Shown: positions 1 through 7,664 of the stretch, in pieces | How the letters are laid out: every line of letters starts with the position of its first letter | Position numbering within the stretch: the first letter of the stretch is position 1 | DNA from: Oscillatoriaceae cyanobacterium M33_DOE_052 | GTDB lineage: Bacteria; Cyanobacteriota; Cyanobacteriia; Cyanobacteriales; Laspinemataceae | Assembly (NCBI GenBank): GCA_015296065.1 | Contig: DVDU01000273.1 | Location: 1-37,200, forward strand | DNA: 37,200 bases | Direction: 5' to 3' | Position numbers and translations under genes: made by a program | Notes under the pieces: model-generated | The model's input: only the letters and a program-made list of their open reading frames with translations | Databases searched by the model: none | Told to the model about the DNA's origin: nothing

Positions 1-60
1 CCCACACTCCCCACACTCCCCACACTCCCCTGGTCCCCCCGTCCCCCGTCTCCCCGTCCC
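1..60. repeat. C-rich tandem repeat at window edge
   Basis: The first bases are three to four tandem copies of a decamer like CCCACACTCC, followed by runs of CCCCGTC / TCCCCGTC. Read on the minus strand this is the same GGGGAGACGGGG type of sequence found at 26849-26990 and 28085-28262, so it belongs to a dispersed G-rich repeat family of this genome. It is cut by the window start. No coding potential is seen. Confidence 0.7.
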
Positions 61-390
61 TCTAGTTGTATGGTATGGGTGCATTTCCAGCCAGAAGTCA
101 GGGAGCCCCCAGATTAAGCCCTGGGGGAGCCGATTGGTAAGCCGCTTTCCGGTGCAACGATGTGCGATGGCTAACGCCGACCCCTGACGGGGTTCGACTA
201 TCCGCCGATGGGGGAGAAATACCCTTTCGGCGATCGCCGCCAGGAAACGCCCCTACAGAAGCTCTGGGGGGGCGCTGGCGACTCCCACCACCGGGTGTGG
301 CTCACCAATAACAAGCCCCCAGGTTAAACCCTGGGGGCATAGCCGAATCAAAATGTAGTCCCCAGCGTCACTGCTGGGGGATTTGTTCAG
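61..390 (+). ncRNA. Structured non-coding RNA, IscB omegaRNA / HEARO-like candidate
   Basis: This gene-free stretch holds an unusual density of consistent base-pairing. A long-range stem GTCAGGG (97-103) / CCCTGAC (182-188) encloses a hairpin CCCCCAG (106-112) / CTGGGGG (121-127). Next come GCCGA (204-208) / TCGGC (227-231) with an inner GGG/CCC, then a two-part stem GCCAG (239-243) / CTGGC (275-279) stacked on CGCCCC (248-253) / GGGGCG (269-274). Two more hairpins follow: CCCCCAG (316-322) / CTGGGGG (331-337) and TCCCCAGC (359-366) / GCTGGGGA. The multibranched plan and conserved-looking single-stranded segments recall HEARO RNAs, now known as the omegaRNAs of IscB, which often occur without their ORF in filamentous cyanobacteria. 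That assignment rests on memory of the family and is not proven. No IscB gene follows; the next ORF is a pentapeptide protein on the same strand. Alternatively it is a 5' leader or a decayed mobile element. Confidence 0.45.
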
Positions 391-399
391 GGTGCCCGG

Positions 400-1938
400 A
401 TGGAACCCCAAGAAATTATCAAGAGATATGCTGCTGGAGTGCGAGACTTTGCCGGGATTAAGCTCAGCGAGGTTAACCTCAGTCAAGTCAATCTTAGCGG
501 CATCAATTTAAGCGGAGCCGACCTGAGTATTGCCAATCTCAGCGGCACAAATCTAAGTGCCGCCAATCTATCACATGCCAAACTCAACGTAGCGAAACTC
601 AACAGTGCCCATCTTAGCGGCGCTAATCTTAATGGGGCTGACCTGAATGTGGCCAACCTGATCCGCGCTGACCTCAGTGGTGCGCAGCTTATGCAGGCGG
701 CTCTGATTCGCGCTGAGCTGATGCGCGCCGAACTCAGTGGCGCTAATCTGGCCCAAGGGAACCTGAACGGAGCCAACCTCCGAGAGGCTAAACTCAGGCA
801 GGCAAATTTGGTCAGTGCCAATATCAGTGAAGCGGATATGCGGGGCACTTCCCTGGTGGCTGCCAATCTGGAGCAGGCCAATTTGCGGGAAACTAACCTC
901 AGTGATGCTGACCTCACTGGTGCCAATCTGAGAAATGCGGAATTGCGGCAAGCGGACCTATCCCATGCCAAACTGATTGGCGCTGACTTGAGTGGGGCAA
1001 ATTTGCGTTGGGCGGACCTCAGCGATGCCAATCTCAAAGGCGCAGACCTCAGCGGCGCTAAGTTGAGTGGTGCTAACTTGCGGGGTGCGGATTTGAGTCA
1101 TGCCAACTTAATCGATGCCAGTTTGGTGTATGCGGATTTGACCCAATGTAATTTAATCGGTGTAGATTGGACGGGCTCTGATATTTCTGGTGCGACTTTA
1201 ACGGGAGCTAAGCTGTATGCGGTTTCTCGCTTCGGTTTGAAGACGGAAGGCATTACCTGCGAATGGGTGGATTTGTCTCCGAATGGCGATCGTACCCAAA
1301 TTTTCCGCTTCACTCCAGAAGCATCGGAAAACTTTTTCCATCAGACCCTACCCACCGTAGAAATTCTCATTGATTCTGGCATCGACCAGGATGCCCACCT
1401 GGCTTTAGCCCTCGCCTACCATCAAATCGCGCATCGGTATCCTGACCTCATTCAACCACCGAGCATCGACGCCGGACCGAGGCGAACTAAATTAATCTTC
1501 AGGATGACCAGCGAAGCCAAATTGTTTTCGACTTCTTATGTAGCCATCTTGCCTTTTAAAGATGCGGCAGTCACCCAGGAAAATCTGGTTCATCTCGTCC
1601 AGATGATTGAATCAGAAGATATCAGAAACGTCCTTAACCAAGCAATGGAAAAAGTCAAGGAAATCAAAACCTCCCCCACCTTCTCCCGAATCGTGCAGCG
1701 GGGGAAATTTTTCCAAGCCCCCACCCAAACCATTTTAACTAATTCGGGTAATCGGACCTTAGATGTCCACCACCACCCTAATTTTGGCAAGCGGTTGGTC
1801 AACTTGACTGCTGGGATCGGTTTACCCCCGAGTAGTCTGATTGGTGGACCGTCCTTAAACCTTCCCCCAGTCAGCATCGTGGTCAATTTTATTAAGGGGT
1901 TGAATTCTGTAGCATCTGATGCGACTAAAATTCAATAA
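400..1938 (+). CDS. Pentapeptide-repeat protein with conserved C-terminal domain (copy 1)
   Basis: A 512-residue protein. Residues about 20-265 are an almost unbroken run of A(D/N)LSxA-type pentapeptides, roughly 48 repeats, expected to fold as a right-handed quadrilateral beta-helix. A short N-terminal segment (MEPQEIIKRYAAG) precedes it. Residues about 270-512 form a non-repeat domain starting near LKTEGITCEWVDLS. The start is supported because the downstream paralogue begins with the equivalent MQAEEIIRKYATG. No signal peptide is seen, so a cytosolic location is inferred. It is followed after 168 nt of direct repeats by its paralogue, pointing to tandem duplication. The structured RNA candidate lies immediately upstream with no clear Shine-Dalgarno sequence. 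Pentapeptide proteins range from DNA mimics to scaffolds; nothing here identifies the partner. Long antisense open frames here are artefacts of the repeat. Confidence 0.93.
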   Translation: MEPQEIIKRYAAGVRDFAGIKLSEVNLSQVNLSGINLSGADLSIANLSGTNLSAANLSHAKLNVAKLNSAHLSGANLNGADLNVANLIRADLSGAQLMQAALIRAELMRAELSGANLAQGNLNGANLREAKLRQANLVSANISEADMRGTSLVAANLEQANLRETNLSDADLTGANLRNAELRQADLSHAKLIGADLSGANLRWADLSDANLKGADLSGAKLSGANLRGADLSHANLIDASLVYADLTQCNLIGVDWTGSDISGATLTGAKLYAVSRFGLKTEGITCEWVDLSPNGDRTQIFRFTPEASENFFHQTLPTVEILIDSGIDQDAHLALALAYHQIAHRYPDLIQPPSIDAGPRRTKLIFRMTSEAKLFSTSYVAILPFKDAAVTQENLVHLVQMIESEDIRNVLNQAMEKVKEIKTSPTFSRIVQRGKFFQAPTQTILTNSGNRTLDVHHHPNFGKRLVNLTAGIGLPPSSLIGGPSLNLPPVSIVVNFIKGLNSVASDATKIQ

Positions 1939-2092
1939 GTTTGTCCTTTGTCCTTTGTCAAAGGTCAAAAGTCATTTGCCCTTTGACCTTTGACAAGAGA
2001 CCAAGGATCACATTTGTCTGCCAGTCCGCTTGTCAAATATCACAGGACAAATGACCAAGGACTTTTGACCAATGACCAATGACCAATGACCA
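1939..2092. repeat. Direct/inverted TTTGTCC-TTTGACC-GACCAAT repeat cluster
   Basis: The spacer between the pentapeptide genes is built of short iterated words: TTTGTCC, TTTGACC, GGTCAAAAGTC and then several copies of TGACCAA. Both orientations occur, so the region can fold back on itself. The same words recur at 34265-34410, 28256-28275 and 9294-9315, marking a dispersed repeat family. No gene is seen. Confidence 0.7.
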
Positions 2093-2106
2093 CCACGGTA
2101 TAGTCT

Positions 2107-3669
2107 ATGCAAGCTGAGGAAATTATCAGAAAATATGCTACAGGAGAAAGAAACTTTGCTGGCGTCGCCTTACCTGAAATTAACCTGAGTCGGGCTAATC
2201 TCACTGGGATCAATTTCACTGATGCAATTTTGAGTATTGCGAATCTCAGTGGTTGTAATCTCAGTGATGCTAACCTGAGCGGCGCCAAACTGAATGTGGC
2301 TAGATTGAGCGGGGCGAACCTCAACAAGGCGAAATTAAATGGCGCCATTCTCAATGTGGCGAATTTGGTGCGGGCAAATATGAGTGAGGCGGAGCTGATG
2401 CAAGCGGCGCTGATTCGCGCTGAGCTGATCCGCGCTGACTTGAGCCGTGCCAATCTCAAGGAGGCGAACCTGAATGGGGCAGATTTGCGGGAAGCGAAGC
2501 TGCGACAGGTCAACTTGAGTGGTGCTAACTTGAGTGAGGCGGATATGCGGGGCACTTCTCTGGCGGGGGCGAACCTGGAAGGGGCAACCCTGAGCGGGAC
2601 GGATCTGAGCCGATCGGATATGAGTCGGGCGGACCTGACAGATGCGGACTTGAGACATGCCAACCTCAGCCGGGTTAACCTCAGTGGCGCCATCTTGCGG
2701 GGGGCGAATCTCCGCTGGGCGGACCTGAGCGGTGCTAACTTGAGATGGGTGGATATGACTGAGGCGAAGTTGAGTGGTGCCAACTTGCTGGGAGCGGATT
2801 TGAGTAATGCGAATTTAACTAATGCCAGTTGCGTTCACGCAGATTTAACTCAGGCAAATCTGATCCGGGTGGAGTGGATGGGAGCGGATATGTCGGGGGC
2901 GACTTTAACCGGTGCGAAGCTGTTTGGGGTTTCCCGTTATGGCTTGAAGACGGAGGGGATTACCTGTGAATGGGTGGACCTCAGCCAACATGGCGATCGC
3001 AGCGAGATTTACAAGTTCACCTCGGAAGAGGCGAAACAGTTTTTTAATCAAACCCGGCCTTTAGTCAGAATTATCATTGACGCGCCTTTAGACCAAAATG
3101 CGAATTTCGCCTTGGCCGGAGCCTATCACCAAATCTCCCAGGAATCGCCGGTAAAAATTCCGCCACCGAGCATTGATGTGGGCTACCGCCGCACCACAGT
3201 GATTTTTCGGATGGATAGCGACACGGATATCTTTTCTACGGCTTATCTGGCCTGTCTTCCTTTTCGGGATGCGGAGTCAATTCAGAAAAATATCATCACC
3301 CTGATGAAAATGCTGCAAGCTCACGCGATTAATAGCCACAGTAAAGATACCCTGCGGCAAATCCGGCAATTGAGTTTGGTGCTGAATGACACGATTCAAA
3401 CGGTTAATAAGCTGAAGGTGCTGATGCCTAACGGCATGAATCCGGAGGATATTTCTTTCTTCCAAGCTCCCACCCGCATCCTCCTGAGCAACTCGAGCGA
3501 TCGCGGCTTGCAGGTTTTTACCCACCCTAATTTCGGACAGCGCTTGATGAATAATGCTGGTGCCATGACGGGTATTACCGGTATGGCCAAAAGCTCGGAT
3601 AAATTGGCTCTCCCTTCCCTCAACTTACTGGTGGAATTTATCCAAGGCTTCTATTATTTGGAAAGCTAA
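2107..3669 (+). CDS. Pentapeptide-repeat protein with conserved C-terminal domain (copy 2)
   Basis: A 520-residue paralogue of the protein at 400-1938 with the same architecture: an N-terminal MQAEEIIRKYATGERNFAG segment, about 48 pentapeptides (residues about 20-265), then a non-repeat domain. Shared blocks in that domain include LKTEGITCEWVDLS, a PPSID segment followed by RRT, and an LPF(K/R)DA motif, so the C-terminal domain is under selection and is probably a functional unit. The ATG lies 2 nt after a TATAGT hexamer (2099-2104) and has no Shine-Dalgarno sequence, so the message could be leaderless or use an upstream promoter. The gene ends 32 nt before the DUF1517 gene, suggesting cotranscription. 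Function unknown; cytosolic by lack of a signal sequence. Confidence 0.93.
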   Translation: MQAEEIIRKYATGERNFAGVALPEINLSRANLTGINFTDAILSIANLSGCNLSDANLSGAKLNVARLSGANLNKAKLNGAILNVANLVRANMSEAELMQAALIRAELIRADLSRANLKEANLNGADLREAKLRQVNLSGANLSEADMRGTSLAGANLEGATLSGTDLSRSDMSRADLTDADLRHANLSRVNLSGAILRGANLRWADLSGANLRWVDMTEAKLSGANLLGADLSNANLTNASCVHADLTQANLIRVEWMGADMSGATLTGAKLFGVSRYGLKTEGITCEWVDLSQHGDRSEIYKFTSEEAKQFFNQTRPLVRIIIDAPLDQNANFALAGAYHQISQESPVKIPPPSIDVGYRRTTVIFRMDSDTDIFSTAYLACLPFRDAESIQKNIITLMKMLQAHAINSHSKDTLRQIRQLSLVLNDTIQTVNKLKVLMPNGMNPEDISFFQAPTRILLSNSSDRGLQVFTHPNFGQRLMNNAGAMTGITGMAKSSDKLALPSLNLLVEFIQGFYYLES

Positions 3670-3701
3670 GCTGAAAATTGCCCTCGTAGGGAAAATCAAT
3701 T

Positions 3702-4304
3702 ATGAGTTCTATTGGCGATCGCTTTAACAAAATGATTGGCCGCACTCGGTTTGTGGTCTGTCGCCTCTTCGTCCACCTTGGCGGCGCGGAAGTTGCCCCC
3801 CTGTTGGGGGTTCTCAACCGCGCTGCGATTAACGCCATCGAAGCTGATGGCGATTTAAAAGTCCTCGGCGAGAGCCTGGTGGAAATCTGCGAAAACTTAC
3901 TCCGCTCGGACTCTTACTGGCGCTCTGCCGCCAATGAAGGGGATGTGTTTTGGGAAGAAGAACTGGCGGGCAATTACTGGAATGAGCTATTTACCGACTC
4001 TAGTCAACGCTACTTAAGTGAACCAAACTTAAGTGATAATGCCCCCACGGATGCCCCCTTCTCCTTGCCCGTCACCACCCACCTGGTGGTGATGATTGCC
4101 ATAGCTTTTGAGGGGGAAGTACCTTCCCTAGAAACGGATTTGGCCAATATGGAGGCTCTGCGCGCCGGACTAAAATCTCTGATTAATCTACACTATCAAA
4201 AGAACCTGCGCGCGATTAGCGTGCATTTCTCCCCCGCTCAACTGGGGGACCAACTGACCGAAGATCAGCTCTATGAACATTTTCCCGAGTTGATTCCTCT
4301 ATAG
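3702..4304 (+). CDS. DUF1517-family protein
   Basis: A 200-residue protein. The C-terminal third matches my memory of the DUF1517 signature of cyanobacteria and plastids: a (V/A)IAxEGE(V/L)PS segment, a predicted helix, then a (L/A)xAIxVxFSPxQxGDxLTxDxLxxxFPEL ending. The middle part (SLVEICENLLRSDSYWRSA) fits the helical region in which a residue at risk is an amyloid-like Tyr-Trp pair. Usual DUF1517 proteins are longer and have an N-terminal membrane segment and Gly/Arg-rich region; this one lacks both and starts directly with the soluble domain. An AGGG about 10 nt before the ATG could serve for ribosome binding. It follows the pentapeptide gene by 32 nt. Molecular function is unknown. Confidence 0.75.
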   Translation: MSSIGDRFNKMIGRTRFVVCRLFVHLGGAEVAPLLGVLNRAAINAIEADGDLKVLGESLVEICENLLRSDSYWRSAANEGDVFWEEELAGNYWNELFTDSSQRYLSEPNLSDNAPTDAPFSLPVTTHLVVMIAIAFEGEVPSLETDLANMEALRAGLKSLINLHYQKNLRAISVHFSPAQLGDQLTEDQLYEHFPELIPL

Positions 4305-4361
4305 GGTTCTTCTTGTGTGTCCTCTGTGTCTCTGAGGTTCTCTCCTTCAGACAAAAATCTC

Positions 4362-5210
4362 ATGTTGCGCAAATTTATTGCTTGGTTCTCGATCGCAATC
4401 CTTTGTTTCACCACTGCCGCCTGCGGTAGTTCCACCACTTCGGCGGTTTCGACTCCGAATCCGGTGCAATCGCGGCTGGCTGATGGCCAATATCCTGTCC
4501 AGCAAGCTACCTACAATGACGCTGATGGCTCATACCGGTTGTTTTTACTGAATGCTTCCCCATCAGTATTTACCACCACTGACTTGCGCATGGCTCGCCT
4601 CACTGAGGCAGAAACCTCCGCCGGTCAGAGCAGCTATCTGGACATCAAATCTGGCCAATCCTCTTTACACTTAAGTGAGAATTTCAAAATTGAGTACGTC
4701 CATGCGGTGACGGAAAATCGCACTAATCCCCAAACCGGTCGCTCGGAAGTGGTGGTGGTGCGTCAGGAGTCTAGCTTCTGGACGCCTTTTGCCGGAGCTT
4801 TGGCGGGACAGATGGTGGCCAACCTCCTATTTACCCCCCAATATTATGTGCCGCCAGTTTACCAGCGGGGAATTATGACGGGCTATGGCGGTTATGGCAG
4901 CACCTATTCTCAAGCGGTGGACCGCTACCAAACCCGCTACCAGCAACCGCCTCCGGCTGTGCAAAACCGCACTGCCCAACTGCGGACTACCGGTAACATC
5001 AGAAACAGTCAAAATCGTGGCAGTACCTCCACGGTCCGCCCGTCTTCTAACCAAGACCGCCCCACTGGTTCTGGTTTTGGCTCTAGCAATCTCAAACCTT
5101 CCCAGCAAGCTCGTCCTAGCAGCAAACCCAAACCCAGCTCTGGCAGTTTTGGCAGTGGGCGCTCTTCTGGCGCTTCCCGCCGGTCATTTGGTGGCGCAAG
5201 GCGGCGCTAA
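4362..5210 (+). CDS. Predicted lipoprotein with Ser/Arg-rich tail
   Basis: The frame is open from a GTG at 4317, but the ATG at 4362 gives a clean lipoprotein signal: MLRKF, a hydrophobic stretch IAWFSIAILCFTTA, then a lipobox ending in Ala-Ala-Cys (Cys20), so this start is preferred (282 residues). The mature N-terminal part has a YPVQQATYNDADGSY segment and a mixed alpha/beta composition. It is followed by a small hydrophobic stretch (FAGALAGQMVANLLF), a Tyr/Gln-rich region (TRYQQPP), and a low-complexity Ser/Gly/Pro/Arg tail ending SFGGARRR. I do not recognise a named family. It should be anchored to a membrane facing the periplasm. It follows the DUF1517 gene closely and precedes the helicase-like gene by 7 nt, so an operon is likely. 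Confidence 0.8.
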   Translation: MLRKFIAWFSIAILCFTTAACGSSTTSAVSTPNPVQSRLADGQYPVQQATYNDADGSYRLFLLNASPSVFTTTDLRMARLTEAETSAGQSSYLDIKSGQSSLHLSENFKIEYVHAVTENRTNPQTGRSEVVVVRQESSFWTPFAGALAGQMVANLLFTPQYYVPPVYQRGIMTGYGGYGSTYSQAVDRYQTRYQQPPPAVQNRTAQLRTTGNIRNSQNRGSTSTVRPSSNQDRPTGSGFGSSNLKPSQQARPSSKPKPSSGSFGSGRSSGASRRSFGGARRR

Positions 5211-5217
5211 ATTCTGA

Positions 5218-6753
5218 ATGATTGAAGTCGAAGTCCACCAAAAACTGCGCGCTTTCCTGCGCTCCCAGGGACAGCCTAACTGGCCCCATCATTTGACGAT
5301 GGGGCGGCTGGTGGCCCGGGCTTTGCGTTTGGGGCGTGGCGCTCTGATTCAAACTGGGGGTAGCTATCACCACCAACTCAGCTACTTAATGCCGCTGTTG
5401 ATGTGGCCGGGTCCGGCGGCGATCGTGGCACCAGAACCGGTGCAGCAGCGCTTGCTGTTGGTGGATATCCCCTTGCTGCAGCGGTGGATGCTGTCCTCAA
5501 AACCCATTCGCCAAGGAACGAGCTGGCCTGCTGAGGACTTCCAGGGCATCCTCCTGGCGCCTCTGGATGCTTGGTTGGCCGATCGCCTCTGTGTGCGGCA
5601 GGGTGGGGACAGATGGGAAGGAAATGGGGGGGCGATACCGGGTTTTCCTCCCGGCATTCCTACCATTATTGAAGGAGCGGAAGAACTCCCGGAACGAGTG
5701 CGGGAGCTTCTCAGTATCGTGATTAGTTCTGCAGACTGGCATCAGCTGATGCTGGCTTGTCCCCACCAGACAGAGCTAATCCGCGATGCCCGGGTGCAGC
5801 TCACCCACGCTCTTTTCAGCCATCCCTCTAACCCCTACCAGTGCTATTTGCTCGATGAGGCAGAACGATCGATTTTGCACCGCCTGTATCAGTCCCTCTC
5901 AGAGGCAGAATTGCCCCCATCTTGGCGGCAATTTTTGGCTGATGGTCCGCCGCCGCATCTCCAGCTCATCTGGGCTGGCGTCGATCGGGCTCGGGGCGAA
6001 TTTACTCTGTATCGGGCGCCAGTGGAGGTAGCATCGGCTTTGAAGCCGGTGTGGCCGATCCAGCCGGTGGTTTTAATCGGTTCGGCATTGGATTTAGACC
6101 CCCAAGCCTCTATCTACCGCCAGCAGGTGGGTTTGGAGGATGTTACTTGTGTCAAGTTTGGCAGTGATCGTCACAATGAACTGATTCAGCTTTACTTGCC
6201 CGATCGGTTCGCCATGCCCAATACGCCCCAATTTCAACCGGCCCTGATTAGTGAACTGCGGATGCTCCTGTGCATCAGTGCCCCGGCTCCAGGGATATCG
6301 GTGATTATCGTGGAAGATTTGCCCCTGAAAGCCCAGGTCGGTGCATTACTCGCCGCAGAGTTTGGCTCTCGGGTTCAGGTGGAAAAAACCGACCTGGGGC
6401 CGGAGGGGATTTTAGTCTCTGGTTGGCAGTTCTGGTTGCGGCATCAGGCGGTCATCAGTCCCCCGAAACTGCTGGCTATCTCAACTTTGCCGATCCCTTC
6501 CCTGGAAGACCCGATCGTGGCGGGTCGCGTCGCCTATTACAAACGCCAGCGTCAAGACTGGTTTCGCCTCTACCTCCTTCCCACTGCCTTAAACATCCTC
6601 CAACGCAGTGTCTCCACCGTGCGCCAGTGCCAAGGCGTCGTGGCGCTCCTCGATAGTCGTGTCATCCATCGCAGCTACGGTAATCTTGTCCTGGCTGCTC
6701 TCAGTCCCCACGCCCGCATTGATTACCTCGATGCCACCTACTTCTGTAGCTAA
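5218..6753 (+). CDS. DinG/XPD-like helicase homologue with degenerate ATPase motifs
   Basis: A 511-residue protein. The N-terminus (HHLTMGRLVARALRLGRGAL) resembles the Q-motif/motif I lead-in of DinG-type SF2 helicases. The C-terminal fifth (LAISTLPIPSLEDPIVAGR, then GVVALLDSRV and SYGNLVLAAL) resembles DinG motifs V-VI. However, where a Walker A GxGxGK(S/T) is expected it reads IQTGGSYHHQLSYLMP (residues 44-59), with no Lys. Where DEAH should lie it reads IIEGAEEL (151-158). The motif VI Q-x-x-GR-x-x-R has become QRSVSTVR (462-469). The frame is intact and codon use ordinary, so it is not a decaying pseudogene. I infer a non-hydrolysing member that keeps the fold as a DNA- or protein-binding factor. 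It starts 7 nt after the lipoprotein gene. Confidence 0.7.
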   Translation: MIEVEVHQKLRAFLRSQGQPNWPHHLTMGRLVARALRLGRGALIQTGGSYHHQLSYLMPLLMWPGPAAIVAPEPVQQRLLLVDIPLLQRWMLSSKPIRQGTSWPAEDFQGILLAPLDAWLADRLCVRQGGDRWEGNGGAIPGFPPGIPTIIEGAEELPERVRELLSIVISSADWHQLMLACPHQTELIRDARVQLTHALFSHPSNPYQCYLLDEAERSILHRLYQSLSEAELPPSWRQFLADGPPPHLQLIWAGVDRARGEFTLYRAPVEVASALKPVWPIQPVVLIGSALDLDPQASIYRQQVGLEDVTCVKFGSDRHNELIQLYLPDRFAMPNTPQFQPALISELRMLLCISAPAPGISVIIVEDLPLKAQVGALLAAEFGSRVQVEKTDLGPEGILVSGWQFWLRHQAVISPPKLLAISTLPIPSLEDPIVAGRVAYYKRQRQDWFRLYLLPTALNILQRSVSTVRQCQGVVALLDSRVIHRSYGNLVLAALSPHARIDYLDATYFCS

Positions 6754-6781
6754 ACCCCCCACCGCTGCGCTAATAGCTAAG

Positions 6782-6907
6782 AAAAATCACGAAATGTCAC
6801 AAAACATAAACATAAATCACAAATCTCACGGTGGTTTCTCCGTTGCCCCAGCTCTCATCGCTACGGAAAATCACGAAAAGTCACGAAACATAAACACAAA
6901 CCACAAA
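6782..6907 (+). repeat. 42-nt imperfect direct repeat, two copies
   Basis: Two A-rich 42-nt units, 6782-6823 and 6866-6907, match apart from a few substitutions (shared words AAAATCACGAAA, GTCAC, AAACATAAACA, CACAAA). The start-to-start distance is 84 nt. They fill the gap between the helicase-like gene and the DUF2839 gene. An open frame runs across them but has no start signal or protein-like composition. Confidence 0.7.
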
Positions 6908-6962
6908 CCATAATCCTAAGTGCTACGATCGATGAAAATTACGAGTATTGCTCAAATTAGGT

Positions 6963-7175
6963 ATGGGAGAATCAAAGCGTCGCAAGGAAGCACTACAAGA
7001 TAAATACGGCCAAGAGGAAACCATCCTGCCCTGGATGCCTATTACCAAAAGCCAAGCCGAGCAGTTTGTAAAGTGGAGTACAACCGGCGCCTGGATCGGA
7101 ATTGGATTACTGGTGGCTTGGTGGATAACCGTGCGGTTTATTGGTCCAAGTTTCGGGTGGTGGCTGGTTAACTAG
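6963..7175 (+). CDS. DUF2839-family small membrane protein
   Basis: A 70-residue protein starting MGESKRRKEAL, the hallmark of the cyanobacterial DUF2839 family. After a short hydrophilic stretch with LPWMPITKSQAEQFVKW, a single transmembrane helix (WIGIGLLVAWWITVRFIGP) ends in GWW near the C-terminus, as usual for the family. The ATG at 6963 is preferred over an in-frame TTG at 6948 because MGE(S/A)KRRK is the conserved N-terminus. Function unknown; expected in the thylakoid or plasma membrane. It appears to be a stand-alone gene, with a repeat upstream and a long gap downstream. Confidence 0.88.
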   Translation: MGESKRRKEALQDKYGQEETILPWMPITKSQAEQFVKWSTTGAWIGIGLLVAWWITVRFIGPSFGWWLVN

Positions 7176-7664
7176 GGTAGTCAGTGCCGCCAGTGACAAT
7201 GGCTGCTGAATCCAGAGGGGCGACCCCAGCTCATCCTCTTGCTGCCTTGTGGTGGTCTCAGTTGCAGAAACAACACAAATTTCCAATACTTGCTATAAGT
7301 ATTTGCAATCAATTGGTTGAGCCGAAATAGCCGAATTGCCGCAGCTCCAAGGGTTTAACTCTCTCTTGCCCTCAGCCCTCCCCCAACCAATATTGATGTT
7401 ATGGCTACCCTCATCTCAGGAACTGGCCCTTGGCAATGGGTATCTATGGGCAAAGAGAGGCGCTAGCGCTTCATCTGAATGTTTGACCAGCAAAAACCCG
7501 AAAGGTCTCGCTGATGCTTGCTTCCCCCTGGAGCAGTCCCCTACCTCTACACCCTAAGTGAGTATTTACGGGAAATCTCGGTGTGTTAAATTGAATCACA
7601 GACGCAAATATTAAGAAAATATAAAGAATATTTTACACGTGGTGTGTTTAGTTGGAGTAAAACC
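7176..7664 (+). other. Gene-free stretch before small conserved gene
   Basis: About 490 nt without a convincing gene. A 73-codon frame (7336-7557, TTG start) has no ribosome-binding site and no protein-like composition. The last 80 nt turn A/T-rich (ATATTAAGAAAATATAAAGAATATTTTACAC-like) and probably carry the promoter of the gene at 7665, but no hexamer pair is clear enough to call. A GCGCTAGCGC palindrome lies near 7461. Confidence 0.5.

Noticed and set aside
483-1037. Long minus-strand open frames opposite the pentapeptide genes (also 2040-2783)
   Set aside because: They arise because the 15-nt period keeps other frames free of stops. Their translations are Leu/Ala/Arg-rich repeats (RSAPLRLA-like) without start signals.
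4317-4361. GTG start for the lipoprotein at 4317
   Set aside because: It would add 15 polar residues before a signal peptide, whereas the ATG at 4362 gives a standard lipoprotein N-terminus.
4885-5217. 110-codon frame overlapping the lipoprotein gene
   Set aside because: It lies in another frame of the Ser/Arg-rich low-complexity tail and has no independent support.
7336-7557. 73-codon frame in the 7176-7664 gap
   Set aside because: TTG start, no ribosome-binding site, low-complexity Pro/Ser/Leu composition.
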